64,000 nt of DNA, from assembly GCA_000230935.2 (NCBI GenBank), contig AGIQ01000006.1:1-64000 (forward strand). Direction: 5' to 3'. Position numbers and translations under genes: made by a program. Shown here piece by piece: positions 1 through 7,428 of the stretch; position 1 is the stretch's first letter, and each line of letters starts with the position of its first letter. The notes under the pieces were generated by a model. That model saw only the letters and a program-made list of their open reading frames with translations. It was not told where the DNA came from and did no database searches. The stretch comes from Mycolicibacterium rhodesiae JS60. GTDB lineage: Bacteria; Actinomycetota; Actinomycetes; Mycobacteriales; Mycobacteriaceae.

Positions 1-700
1 AGCCCGCCTGCGGCGGGCAAACGAGGCCGGCGCCTACGGCGCCTCATGTGCGTGGCTGAGTATCGTTGTTAACCAACAGTTTTCGCGAAGCCGTGTTGGG
101 TGGGGTGGCCTGCGGCCACCGTTGACGGTCGTTTTGCCGTTGTGTTGCAACGGTTTTCGATTCCGTAGGTGGTGATGGCTTCGCCAAACGTCATAGTTCT
201 ATCATACTGTATTGCAACGGGTTTCGGGTAGTTCGTCTCGGCTTCGCCTCGACTGTATTGGTGGCTAACCCATTCCGGCCGACGGATCCGTCTCGAGGCG
301 TTAGCTGGCCTAAGCGCGCCTGCGCGCCACTCGGGCTCCGCCCTATCATTCAATACCTATTGTGGGACAAGTGCTTTCGTCTCGGCTGCCGCCGAGCCGG
401 GCCCGCCCAGTTGGCGAACCGGTCCACCTCGCCCGGCGACACCGCCGCTCCCCTACGCTGGATCGCACCAAATGTTGCTGAATCGCCTACCGACATTAAT
501 GCCTGAGGGGTAACGGTTATCCGGATCCGAGCAGGCCCTTGCCGTGCGCCGGCGTCGACGCGACTCCTCGAGCTTCCTCCTCCTCACCCGCCGGCCTACG
601 GCCGCCCCGGCGCCACAACACATCTCATCTACCACCACCGTCGAGGGCCCGGCCCCGATCAACAACGGTGAAGCGGTTGATGGACTGGGACGCTGGTGGC
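1..700. other. left-end region without a confident gene
   Basis: No reading frame here has a convincing start, ribosome-binding site and natural composition. The first 60 bases are rich in short GC palindromes (GCCTGCGGC, GCCTACGGCGCC). Two imperfect copies of a 15-nt sequence (TTGCAACGG, one variable base, then TTTCG) lie at 145-159 and 212-226. An AT-richer stretch follows at about 340-385. It could be the remnant of a neighbouring element or the control region of a gene to the left. Confidence 0.5.
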
Positions 701-721
701 CCCTCCATGAGTGTGTGGCGG

Positions 722-748
722 TATGACAGTGCTACGATATCTGTCATA
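722..748 (+). promoter_or_regulatory. palindromic operator overlapping the -10 of the RHH-YfbU gene
   Basis: TATGACAG at 722-729 and CTGTCATA at 741-748 form a perfect 8-bp inverted repeat with an 11-bp spacer. The spacer holds a TANNNT -10 hexamer (TACGAT, 733-738). The site ends 22 bp before the ATG at 771, and a strong ribosome-binding site (GGGAGG) starts at 761. Ribbon-helix-helix repressors bind such dyads, so the downstream gene probably represses itself. Confidence 0.7.
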
Positions 749-770
749 CACCATTACGAAGGGAGGCGGC

Positions 771-1553
771 ATGGCTGTCTTGAATATCCGTGTAGAAGAC
801 CGGATCCGCGATCAGCTCAAGGAGATGGCCGACGCCGAAGGGGTCACGGTCAGCGAGTACGTCCGTGATCTGGTCATGGCGGCGGTCATCCCCGTGTACG
901 AACCGCCGGTGAGGCACGGCGACGAGCCGGCACCGGAGAGCATGCGGATCGCCGACCGGCAGATGCTCTCGCTGCTTCACCGCATCCTCGCGCGCGTGCT
1001 GCCCGAGGATGGCGACGACGTTGATGGGCCCCCGGGTTCCCAGCTAAAACGTGCGCAGGCGATCCAGTCTGGGTTCACCGGGGAGTATTGGCGGGAAGTC
1101 GCCGGGTTCCGCACTGAACTGTCCAAGCGTGACTGCGGCCGCGTACTGGACATCCTCGACATGTTCCGCATCATCACTTACAGCATCCAGCGGCTGGAGA
1201 AGGACGGGACCACCGTGAGCGAAGAGCTCAAGGACGAGCTGGAGTTCGAGGGTTTCGACGGCAACGACGGGCTCGAAAGCCACATGGCCAGCTACGTCGA
1301 GTTCTTGATGAGCGACGGCCGCTGGCCCGAACTGAAGCCGCAGCTCGACCGCAACGATGGCGGAAACTCTCACTCACCGGTGCTCGACACGTACATGCGG
1401 ATGCTCGCCCAGCATCGCCGCATCAAGGACAGCCGCAGTAGGGGGTCCTGTCGAGACGGCTACCTGCTGTCCATGGAAGAGCTGGAGCAGATCGCCGCGG
1501 CTCGGGTCCACCCGTCGAACCGCGCGGGGCCGACTCACTCACGTCCTGAATAG
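771..1553 (+). CDS. ribbon-helix-helix DNA-binding protein with C-terminal YfbU domain
   Basis: A 260-residue protein. Residues 1-45 (starting MAVLNIRVEDRIRDQLKEMA) have the pattern of a ribbon-helix-helix DNA-binding domain: a short beta strand, then two helices with VTVSEYVRDLV. From about residue 75 it matches the YfbU family of Enterobacteria, including a GFDG/GFDA-type segment, EGRY-like DGRWPEL, and a YMRML segment before the last helices. YfbU proteins normally stand alone at about 165 aa, so this is a fusion. The ATG at 771 is chosen over the upstream in-frame ATG because GGGAGG precedes it and the operator lies in front. It is convergent with the next gene. The role is probably a transcriptional regulator; the job of the YfbU domain is not established. 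Confidence 0.8.
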   Translation: MAVLNIRVEDRIRDQLKEMADAEGVTVSEYVRDLVMAAVIPVYEPPVRHGDEPAPESMRIADRQMLSLLHRILARVLPEDGDDVDGPPGSQLKRAQAIQSGFTGEYWREVAGFRTELSKRDCGRVLDILDMFRIITYSIQRLEKDGTTVSEELKDELEFEGFDGNDGLESHMASYVEFLMSDGRWPELKPQLDRNDGGNSHSPVLDTYMRMLAQHRRIKDSRSRGSCRDGYLLSMEELEQIAAARVHPSNRAGPTHSRPE

Positions 1554-1571
1554 CGCCGGGCCGCAACAGTT

Positions 1572-2408
1572 TCAGGCACTGCTGGTGTCTTGGGCGTGCG
1601 CGGACAGGACGTAGGTGACGGCTTCGACGACGTCGGGCCCGATCTCGTTCATCGCATCGCCGACTACCAACCAGTTCTCGGCGGCGTCTTGGTCGACGTA
1701 CCGAAAGACCTGCTCGAACGCAAACACCGGCACCAGCGTGATCGACGTCTTGCCCGGACCCTCAGGCCTGGCGAATTCGACCCGTGCCAGCACCGATCCT
1801 CGCGCGACGACCCCCTGGTTGACCGTGGAGACCACACCACCGGGAGGCTCGGGAACGACGCTGACACCGCCCAGGTCGACCTGGTTGTTGGCCACGATGT
1901 TGAGCAGCTGATGCTTGTCGGTGTTGGACAGGAACTGCAGGATGTGCAGCGGATGCAGCTTGCCGGTGCCCACCGCGTTGAACGGCTGGCTGCTCTTGAG
2001 CGCCTCGAACACCGCCGGGCCGTACCACTCGCGGCGGTTCTTCGCCCACGTGGTGTAGCTCTTCTCAGTGGACCGCAGCGGAAACGCCACTTCGGTCGGT
2101 CTCGTCTCTTGGACGTGTTGCGGGGTGATCGCCCACACGGCATGGTCCAAAGCGCCTCGCAGGTTGTGGATGAAGTCCCCCATGAGCAGCGCTGACTCTG
2201 TGTAATCGAGATCCGACTCCAGCACCCACTCCGCCCAGGCCGTGAGCGAGGTGTGCTCATCGCTGTTGTCCCGCCGGCTGTACTGCCGCTCGATCGCCTG
2301 TTGCTCCACGAGCACGTCGCGCAGACGGTCTCGGATCGCGAAACCATGTTCGAGCTTGAGGAATGCCGATCGCCCCAGCAGTTCCGTGTAACCGCTCTCC
2401 TCCGTCAC
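1572..2408 (-). CDS. hypothetical protein
   Basis: About 278 residues from the GTG at 2408; an in-frame GTG at 2495 would add 29 residues. The core has MGDFIHNLRGALDHAVW around residues 75-91 and NTDKHQLLN in the middle. This pairing is seen in uncharacterised bacterial proteins, but I cannot name a family or function. No signal peptide or membrane segment is visible. It lies tail to tail with the RHH-YfbU gene, with 18 bp between stops. Confidence 0.7.
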   Translation of the reverse strand: MTEESGYTELLGRSAFLKLEHGFAIRDRLRDVLVEQQAIERQYSRRDNSDEHTSLTAWAEWVLESDLDYTESALLMGDFIHNLRGALDHAVWAITPQHVQETRPTEVAFPLRSTEKSYTTWAKNRREWYGPAVFEALKSSQPFNAVGTGKLHPLHILQFLSNTDKHQLLNIVANNQVDLGGVSVVPEPPGGVVSTVNQGVVARGSVLARVEFARPEGPGKTSITLVPVFAFEQVFRYVDQDAAENWLVVGDAMNEIGPDVVEAVTYVLSAHAQDTSSA

Positions 2409-2594
2409 GTGGTTTCCCCACCGTCTCGATGTCGTGCTCTTTGGGCCAAGAGCACGTCCACGTGAGTTTGGCAGCCACTGCAGGCTAGAAGACACTGAGT
2501 GAGAGTTCTACACGGAGAAAGACGGTTGTCCTGACTAGAGGTTGTGCCCTTGGGTCGGGGATAGTTTGCACCCTTGATCTCTAGCGTTTCGAGC

Positions 2595-2795
2595 ATGACC
2601 AAGCCCCACCCTGACAAGCAACCCTTGCTGCCTCTCCGCTCGGCCGTCGTGCTGCTCTTCGCGATGCTCATCGGCGCCGCCGCAGGCGGGTTGACCTACT
2701 TCAGCAGCAGCCACAACGTTGCGGCCGCCGCGATCGCCGCCGGCACTGCCTTCGCCGGCGCGGTGATCTGGCTCGACGCAGTGATCGCCCCATGA
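2595..2795 (+). CDS. small membrane protein
   Basis: A 66-residue protein with a short polar N-terminus, then two hydrophobic segments (about residues 17-35 and 42-62) separated by the polar stretch SSSHN, predicting a two-helix hairpin in the membrane. The ATG at 2595 is preferred to one 21 nt upstream because the upstream part adds only serine-rich sequence. It lies 48 bp before the sigma-like gene on the same strand and may be cotranscribed with it. It could be a small anchor or regulator; no family is recognised. Confidence 0.6.
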   Translation: MTKPHPDKQPLLPLRSAVVLLFAMLIGAAAGGLTYFSSSHNVAAAAIAAGTAFAGAVIWLDAVIAP

Positions 2796-2843
2796 ATGTG
2801 AACCGGCGAGAACGAAGTCACGCCAAACTGTCGTAACCAAGAC

Positions 2844-4112
2844 ATGACGATCACCACGACGGCGGGCTCTTCGACCACCATGCCGGACCCAGATGACGGT
2901 AACGAACCATCACGCGATCACGATGACGATCGCTACGAGGTGCTGCTGAATCCCGACGACGAGATGGCCAGCCCGGAGTGGTACCCACGCCTGATGAACA
3001 TGTCGGCGGCGTTCATGTTCCGCGCAGTTATCCGCCCGGACACCCCGAACAGCCCCGAGTACGTCACCATCCCGATGCGGGCCGCCGACCGCGACGCCAG
3101 GCTGACCAAGCAGCTGGCCGTGTCGAAGTGGAACATGCTCTGGGAAGCCGCCCAGTACCGCCGGCGTTTCTTCACCGACGACGAGTGCCCACCGGAGATG
3201 TCGAAGATCATCGACCAGGGCGACATCAACGTGGTCTTCGTCCCCCGCACCAAGACCCGCTACTTCGAGTACGCCCCGCTGTTCCACATGCTGCCGCGCC
3301 GCACCCTGGAACGGTTCGGGTTGCCCCTCTACCGGGGCGGGCAATGGCCGTTCCTCACCGACGTCTGGAGCCCCGACCGCTACCTGCCCGCCGACTTCGA
3401 GCGCAGGCTCTCACGGGCCTGGGCGGCCACGGTGTGGCGCCACCTCATGCCCGGCTCCCCGCTCATCGGGTTCACCCACGACGACCCGATCCGTCTGCTG
3501 GCACACGATCTCGATTTCTGGATCCCGCCGGTCACCGAGGTGATGGAGACCGAGATGCGGACCTGGCCCGAAGTCGACAAAGGGGTCGAGCCCCAACCGG
3601 TCTTGCTCGACGACGGCTCGGTGCTCGGCGGCACGACCGCGGTGAACCCCCGAGTGGGTGGTGAACTCTGGACCGGTGAGGACGACGCCGCAGAGTTCGT
3701 CCGCGACACCGTCGAAGCCGCTGACGGCACCGGGCGGCTGCGCGCCATCCTCGACACCGTCCGGTCCCACCGTGTCGAAGACGACTTCTCCAGCCACTGG
3801 ACCTACGCCCGCGAGGACTTCGAGCGCAAGCTCTACCGCAAGCGCTCCAAGGTCAAGGTGCGGTTCGTCGAACTGACCGACACCATCCCCGTCCAAGGCC
3901 CCGAAACCGAGGTCGTCGACCGCCTGGTGTTCAACGACTTCCTCGCACTGCTCGATCCCCGGGAGCGGGAGGTGGTCGTTCTTCTTCGCAGCGGCACCAC
4001 CAATCTGACTGAGATCGCCGACATCATGGGCTACCGCAACCACAGTCCAATATCCAAGCGGCTCAAACACATTCGCGACGCTGCTTTCCGATTCTTCGAA
4101 GAAGACGACTAG
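2844..4112 (+). CDS. sigma-region-4-like DNA-binding protein
   Basis: A 422-residue protein. The last 55 residues resemble sigma-70 region 4: LLDPREREVVVLLRSG, a short linker, then a helix-turn-helix with LTEIADIMGYRN and ISKRLKHIRDAAFRF. The 360 preceding residues are acidic at the start and then mixed, with aromatic-rich stretches (FMFRAVIRPD, LFHMLPRR, YRGGQWPFL). I do not recognise sigma region 2 in them, so this is not an ordinary sigma factor. It may be a DNA-binding regulator or a highly diverged element-encoded sigma. It follows the small membrane protein gene by 48 bp. The ribosome-binding site is weak. Confidence 0.65.
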   Translation: MTITTTAGSSTTMPDPDDGNEPSRDHDDDRYEVLLNPDDEMASPEWYPRLMNMSAAFMFRAVIRPDTPNSPEYVTIPMRAADRDARLTKQLAVSKWNMLWEAAQYRRRFFTDDECPPEMSKIIDQGDINVVFVPRTKTRYFEYAPLFHMLPRRTLERFGLPLYRGGQWPFLTDVWSPDRYLPADFERRLSRAWAATVWRHLMPGSPLIGFTHDDPIRLLAHDLDFWIPPVTEVMETEMRTWPEVDKGVEPQPVLLDDGSVLGGTTAVNPRVGGELWTGEDDAAEFVRDTVEAADGTGRLRAILDTVRSHRVEDDFSSHWTYAREDFERKLYRKRSKVKVRFVELTDTIPVQGPETEVVDRLVFNDFLALLDPREREVVVLLRSGTTNLTEIADIMGYRNHSPISKRLKHIRDAAFRFFEEDD

Positions 4113-4674
4113 CTGCTCGACGCTCGCCGGATTCCACTGGCTCCGGCCAGGCGCCGGCGGCTCCGTAGACGTCTGTCCCCAATCTGTTGTTAGCTCGTCG
4201 GCGGTGGTGACCTTTAAATCGCTTGCGAGGCCTGCGCCAGTGCTGTTCAAGAGCGTCGTAGGCGTCGCGCTCGGTTTCAGCGTCGAGGATGGGGCCGCGG
4301 CGTCGGCACGTCCCTTTGCGGCGATCTCGTTCATCGTCGCCAAAACCGGACCCACCGACGGCACCGCCACCGCCACCATCCTCGCTGCGGCCGCCACCAT
4401 CACCACCGGCCGACGACGCGACAAACCCCCGCTAAGTCGTAGCGAGCCTCCCCGGAGCCACTGTCGGCGATCACCTGGCCGTCCACGCCCAGGCCCGAGG
4501 AGATCGCGACAAGCTCCCCATCTCTTTTCAATTCCTGGTCATCATCGGCGTCGGCGACGCTGCTCCTCGCGTTCGACGCGTCGCATATGCCGCATGATGA
4601 CCGGCGTGCCGCTGCCGTGGGGAATAGATCACCTTGGAAGCACGGCATTCCTTCGAGGTGTGGGCCGCCAACCC
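4113..4674. other. intergenic region between convergent genes
   Basis: 562 bp between the stops of the sigma-like gene and the minus-strand ligase. Both strands carry open frames, but these merely continue across the neighbouring genes in antisense and have alanine/arginine-rich compositions typical of shadow frames. No ribosome-binding site or conserved motif stands out. GC-rich inverted repeats occur near 4140-4170 and could end transcription. Confidence 0.4.
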
Positions 4675-5748
4675 TTAGCTTGCCTTGAACTTGAGTTGCG
4701 CCACTACACACTCGGGGGGTTCGACGTCGTTGCGGACGCCCAGCAGGACCGGCTGATAGAGCGCACCACCAACCTGCGCGGCGTAGAGGTACCGCACCTC
4801 GACGACGTCGCCGATCTGCGGGACGTTCTGATTCGCCGGCACTGTCACGTTCCCGACGGTCTGCCAGTCGTTGCCGTCGAGAAGGCTCACGCCCACGCTG
4901 CGCTGCTGGTTGATCGTGGTGACCACCACCGAGGCAGTGGCCACGAACTTGAGCTTGAGTTGGGTGCCACCGCTGTTGGGGCGACCCTGCCGGTAAGGGG
5001 CATCCCACCGCTTGAACACGACCCCTTCGGCGTTGCGCGCCCGAAGCTCCTTCAGCCGGTCGGCCTTGGCGGTCGCGTCGGTCCAGCACGCCACGTAGCC
5101 GAGGTGGGCCGACGATCTGGCGCCGTCGATCAGAGCGGTGAGAGCGCCGTACCGGTCGCCGTAAGAATGCTCGCTCAGGTCGGTGCTGTCGCGCGAGAGC
5201 AGGTCGAACACGTGGAATCGATCACCGATGGCTTCGCCATCTAGCACGAAGTCGCCCGGCAGGTCGAGAGCTGCGGCAGCGATGGGGGCGGCCACACTGA
5301 CGACCAGGCCGAGTTTGTTGATCCCCTCGACGGCGGCGCCAACCTTGCGCAGGATCAGACGCCGACCGTCGAGCTTCTCCTGCATGACCCACCGCGGGTC
5401 AGCCACGAGGGGGGCGGCTGCTCGCTCGTCGATGACATTGAGGAGCTGCGGTAGCAGCCCACTGACCCGGCCCGCCTTCTCGCTCTGAAGGTAGGGCGTG
5501 CCGGTGGCGCCCTCCGTGTATCCCTTGGATCGCTTGTCGGAGACCACCTTTTCGAAGATTCGCAGAGCGGTGGCGTGGTCGACCGGGGACTTGGTTTTGG
5601 TTCCAGTGGACAGGGTTCCTCCCCGGCGGCCGTAAGCGAAATTGACCACGAATCCGCCGTCATCTGCTGCTTCGATCTGCGCGTGATAGACCTTGTCGCT
5701 GGAGCCAGACCTGAAGTAGAGGCTCACCGATTCTGCGCAGTTTTCCAT
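4675..5748 (-). CDS. ATP-dependent DNA ligase with N-terminal WGR domain
   Basis: A 357-residue protein. Residues 5-75 form a WGR-type domain (VYHAQIEAADDGGFVVNFAYGRRGG), a nucleic-acid-binding module. The adenylation domain follows: motif I EKLDGRR with lysine 125 as the expected AMP-accepting residue, VLDGEA near 168-173, FDLL, motif IV EGVVFK at 241-246 and motif V LKLKF at 264-268. The last 85 residues are consistent with an OB-fold. It would seal nicks using ATP. Its start region carries the shared promoter and hairpin leader found before other operons here, so it is probably a core gene of that regulon. A second ATP-dependent ligase lies at 50003-50980. Confidence 0.85.
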   Translation of the reverse strand: MENCAESVSLYFRSGSSDKVYHAQIEAADDGGFVVNFAYGRRGGTLSTGTKTKSPVDHATALRIFEKVVSDKRSKGYTEGATGTPYLQSEKAGRVSGLLPQLLNVIDERAAAPLVADPRWVMQEKLDGRRLILRKVGAAVEGINKLGLVVSVAAPIAAAALDLPGDFVLDGEAIGDRFHVFDLLSRDSTDLSEHSYGDRYGALTALIDGARSSAHLGYVACWTDATAKADRLKELRARNAEGVVFKRWDAPYRQGRPNSGGTQLKLKFVATASVVVTTINQQRSVGVSLLDGNDWQTVGNVTVPANQNVPQIGDVVEVRYLYAAQVGGALYQPVLLGVRNDVEPPECVVAQLKFKAS

Positions 5749-5831
5749 GTCGAATTCCCTTCGTAGGTGAGCAGACGCGCACGCCTGCCCGTTTGGACGA
5801 ACACCGTTATTGTACGGCGCAGCACTGATAT
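5749..5831 (-). promoter_or_regulatory. shared promoter and hairpin leader, copy 1
   Basis: Box ATATCAG (5825-5831), 10 nt, then -10 TACAAT (5809-5814), reading on the minus strand. The leader contains hairpin GCAGGCG-TGCG-CGTCTGC (5771-5788), then TCACC and the ribosome-binding site GAAGGG. The box is the most diverged of the ten clear copies (5 of 7 against TTGTCAG), but spacing, hairpin and TCACC motif agree. Confidence 0.6.
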
Positions 5832-5869
5832 TCAGTGGTTGAGGCCAACCTTGACCGCACCATTCATGA

Positions 5870-6142
5870 TCACTGCGCCTCCCACGTCACGCGCGCAGCC
5901 TGGCATTGCTCGACGTACTGCACGCTGAGGTCGGCACTGCTGATGAACCGCAGCGGGCAGGTGTCCGCCCACACTTCGGGCAGCTTCTCGATCGGATAGA
6001 TGTCAGCCTCGGTGTAGCCGCAATCGAGCATGGTTTCCCGATCCCCGCCCCAAATGATCAGGTAGATCTTGTGGCAGCCGTCGTAGGCGAACTCGGTGGC
6101 CGCGACCACCTTGTCGTTGATCTTCAGCGTCCCGTTGCTCAT
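5870..6142 (-). CDS. hypothetical protein
   Basis: A 90-residue protein starting MSNGTLKINDKVVAATEFAYDG. It looks like a compact beta-rich domain (KIYLIIWGGDRETMLDCGY) followed by a short helix. No family is recognised. The ATG at 6142 overlaps the stop of the upstream gene by 4 nt (ATGA), so the two are translationally coupled in one operon driven by the promoter at 6610-6632. Confidence 0.7.
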   Translation of the reverse strand: MSNGTLKINDKVVAATEFAYDGCHKIYLIIWGGDRETMLDCGYTEADIYPIEKLPEVWADTCPLRFISSADLSVQYVEQCQAARVTWEAQ

Positions 6143-6528
6143 TTCACGTCGCCGATCGTGTGTAGGTGATCGATGGTGATGTACGGGTTGTACGAGCCGG
6201 GCCAGGGCGAGTCGTCGTTGAGGAATGCCTCCGACGGCAGCCACCCGATGGCGTAATCCAACTCCTGATCGTCTAACTCTTGACCACTCCACGCCGTGCC
6301 GACATGCCGCGCGTAGGACGGTAGACGGTCCTCGTCGTCGACGTAAACCCGCGCGTGCGTGCCGATTCCGAGCGCAACCATTCGCTCCACCGCATTGGCG
6401 AGCGACTCCAATTCCTGCCCGGTCCTGCGTTCGAGACCCTTTCCGCTTCCCTTCTGTACTACACGTGCCGTTTCGGCCTCATGGCCATCGCTGTGTGCGT
6501 TCGTCACGATCACGGTTGAATTCAGCAT
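6139..6528 (-). CDS. hypothetical protein
   Basis: A 129-residue protein (MLNSTVIVTNAHSDGHEAETARVV) with a possible beta-alpha start, a middle stretch THARVYVDDEDRLPSYARHV, and an acidic, proline/tryptophan-containing C-terminus. No family is recognised. It starts at the ATG at 6528 behind an excellent GGGGG-containing ribosome-binding site. It is the first gene of a two-gene operon and is preceded by the shared promoter-leader element. Confidence 0.7.
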   Translation of the reverse strand: MLNSTVIVTNAHSDGHEAETARVVQKGSGKGLERRTGQELESLANAVERMVALGIGTHARVYVDDEDRLPSYARHVGTAWSGQELDDQELDYAIGWLPSEAFLNDDSPWPGSYNPYITIDHLHTIGDVK

Positions 6529-6632
6529 CCTTGCTTCCCCCTTGCAGGTTCAGTGACCGAACGCGCACATCCGGCCGAATATGTTGAACGTTGTTGTCCG
6601 ACAGCACTTATTCTATCGTCACCCACCGACAT
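6529..6632 (-). promoter_or_regulatory. shared promoter and hairpin leader, copy 2
   Basis: Box ATGTCGG (6626-6632), 10 nt, then -10 TAGAAT (6610-6615). The leader hairpin (6557-6574) pairs CCGGA with TTCGG. It is followed by GGTCACTGAACC and the ribosome-binding site AAGGGGG. The order and spacing match the other copies. Confidence 0.75.
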
Positions 6633-6853
6633 CACCCGCTGAGCGCATCCGCTCCACCGCAACGGGCGGAACACTTCCCAATCACTCGGGGTCGTGTGCG
6701 CGCCGCCCCTGCCGCACGCCCACCCGGTTGTTACCTACAGCTGCCCAACACAACCAACTGATCAGATCCGATTAGATTGCTATCCACTGCCATTCAGCGC
6801 AAACAAACCACCATGGAGCAGGCGCCGAGAGCGTCTTCGCCCGTCACGTCAGA
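6633..6853. other. intergenic region upstream of copy 2
   Basis: Between the shared promoter and the stop of the phosphoesterase gene. The composition is relatively AT-rich for the window. No convincing gene, repeat or strong terminator hairpin is visible. Confidence 0.35.
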
Positions 6854-7408
6854 TCAGATAGTGACGATGCGCCCGCCGTGGACGTACTCGACCCGGGTCA
6901 GTCCGACTTGCCGTACTGGCTGCGTCGGGTAGGTGTGCCCATGGATCAGCACTGCGGGCTGTACCTGGTGCAGCCAATCGTTGAGGGCTTCGATACCGAC
7001 GTGGGCAGGGTCTTCATGGTCGTTGATGCCGCGGGGCGGGCAGTGCGTCACCAGCACGTCAGCGGCTGGCAGTTCAGCAACGAGACGGCGATACTCCTCT
7101 TGCGTGTAGAGCGCCGCCTGCGTGTCGCGTTTGTAGCGAACGCACCCTTCAAGGCCCGTAAAGCAGATCCCCCCAACCGTGGCGGTCGACAGATGCAGGT
7201 TGTGCACGCTGAGTTTCTCCAAATAGCCGCGCGTGCAATGGTTTCCGTAGACTCCCATGGTTGGCACCGCGACGTCATCGATGCCCGTCAGCTTGAAGTG
7301 ATTCAGGTCTCCAGCGGTGATGACGGCGTCGAGATGATGGTTGTGAACGAAATCGGGGAGCGACATGCCAAGTTGCGGTGCAGTGTCGGCGATGACGAGT
7401 ACGCGCAT
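6854..7408 (-). CDS. metallophosphoesterase-like protein lacking two metal-site histidines
   Basis: A 184-residue calcineurin-like phosphoesterase fold. Visible motifs are GDLNHF (second metal motif), YGNHC (GNH motif), VTHCPP (histidine motif) and HGHTYP near the end. The first motif reads IADTAP where the family has D-x-H, and the last reads GHTY where it has GHxH. Two canonical histidine ligands are therefore replaced. The protein is short for the family but complete. It may bind one metal, use other ligands, or be catalytically dead. It is the last gene of a three-gene minus-strand operon with the coiled-coil and membrane proteins, 20 bp after the coiled-coil gene. Confidence 0.75.
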   Translation of the reverse strand: MRVLVIADTAPQLGMSLPDFVHNHHLDAVITAGDLNHFKLTGIDDVAVPTMGVYGNHCTRGYLEKLSVHNLHLSTATVGGICFTGLEGCVRYKRDTQAALYTQEEYRRLVAELPAADVLVTHCPPRGINDHEDPAHVGIEALNDWLHQVQPAVLIHGHTYPTQPVRQVGLTRVEYVHGGRIVTI

Positions 7409-7428
7409 CGGTTAGCTCTGTCGACCCG

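Noticed and set aside
3411-4424. 337-aa minus-strand open frame over the sigma-like gene
   Set aside because: Most of it is antisense to a gene with clear helix-turn-helix content. Only the first 100 residues lie outside it, and they lack a ribosome-binding site.
4204-5244. 346-aa plus-strand open frame
   Set aside because: Its right half is antisense to the WGR ligase, and its composition (arginine, histidine, short repeats) is that of a shadow frame.
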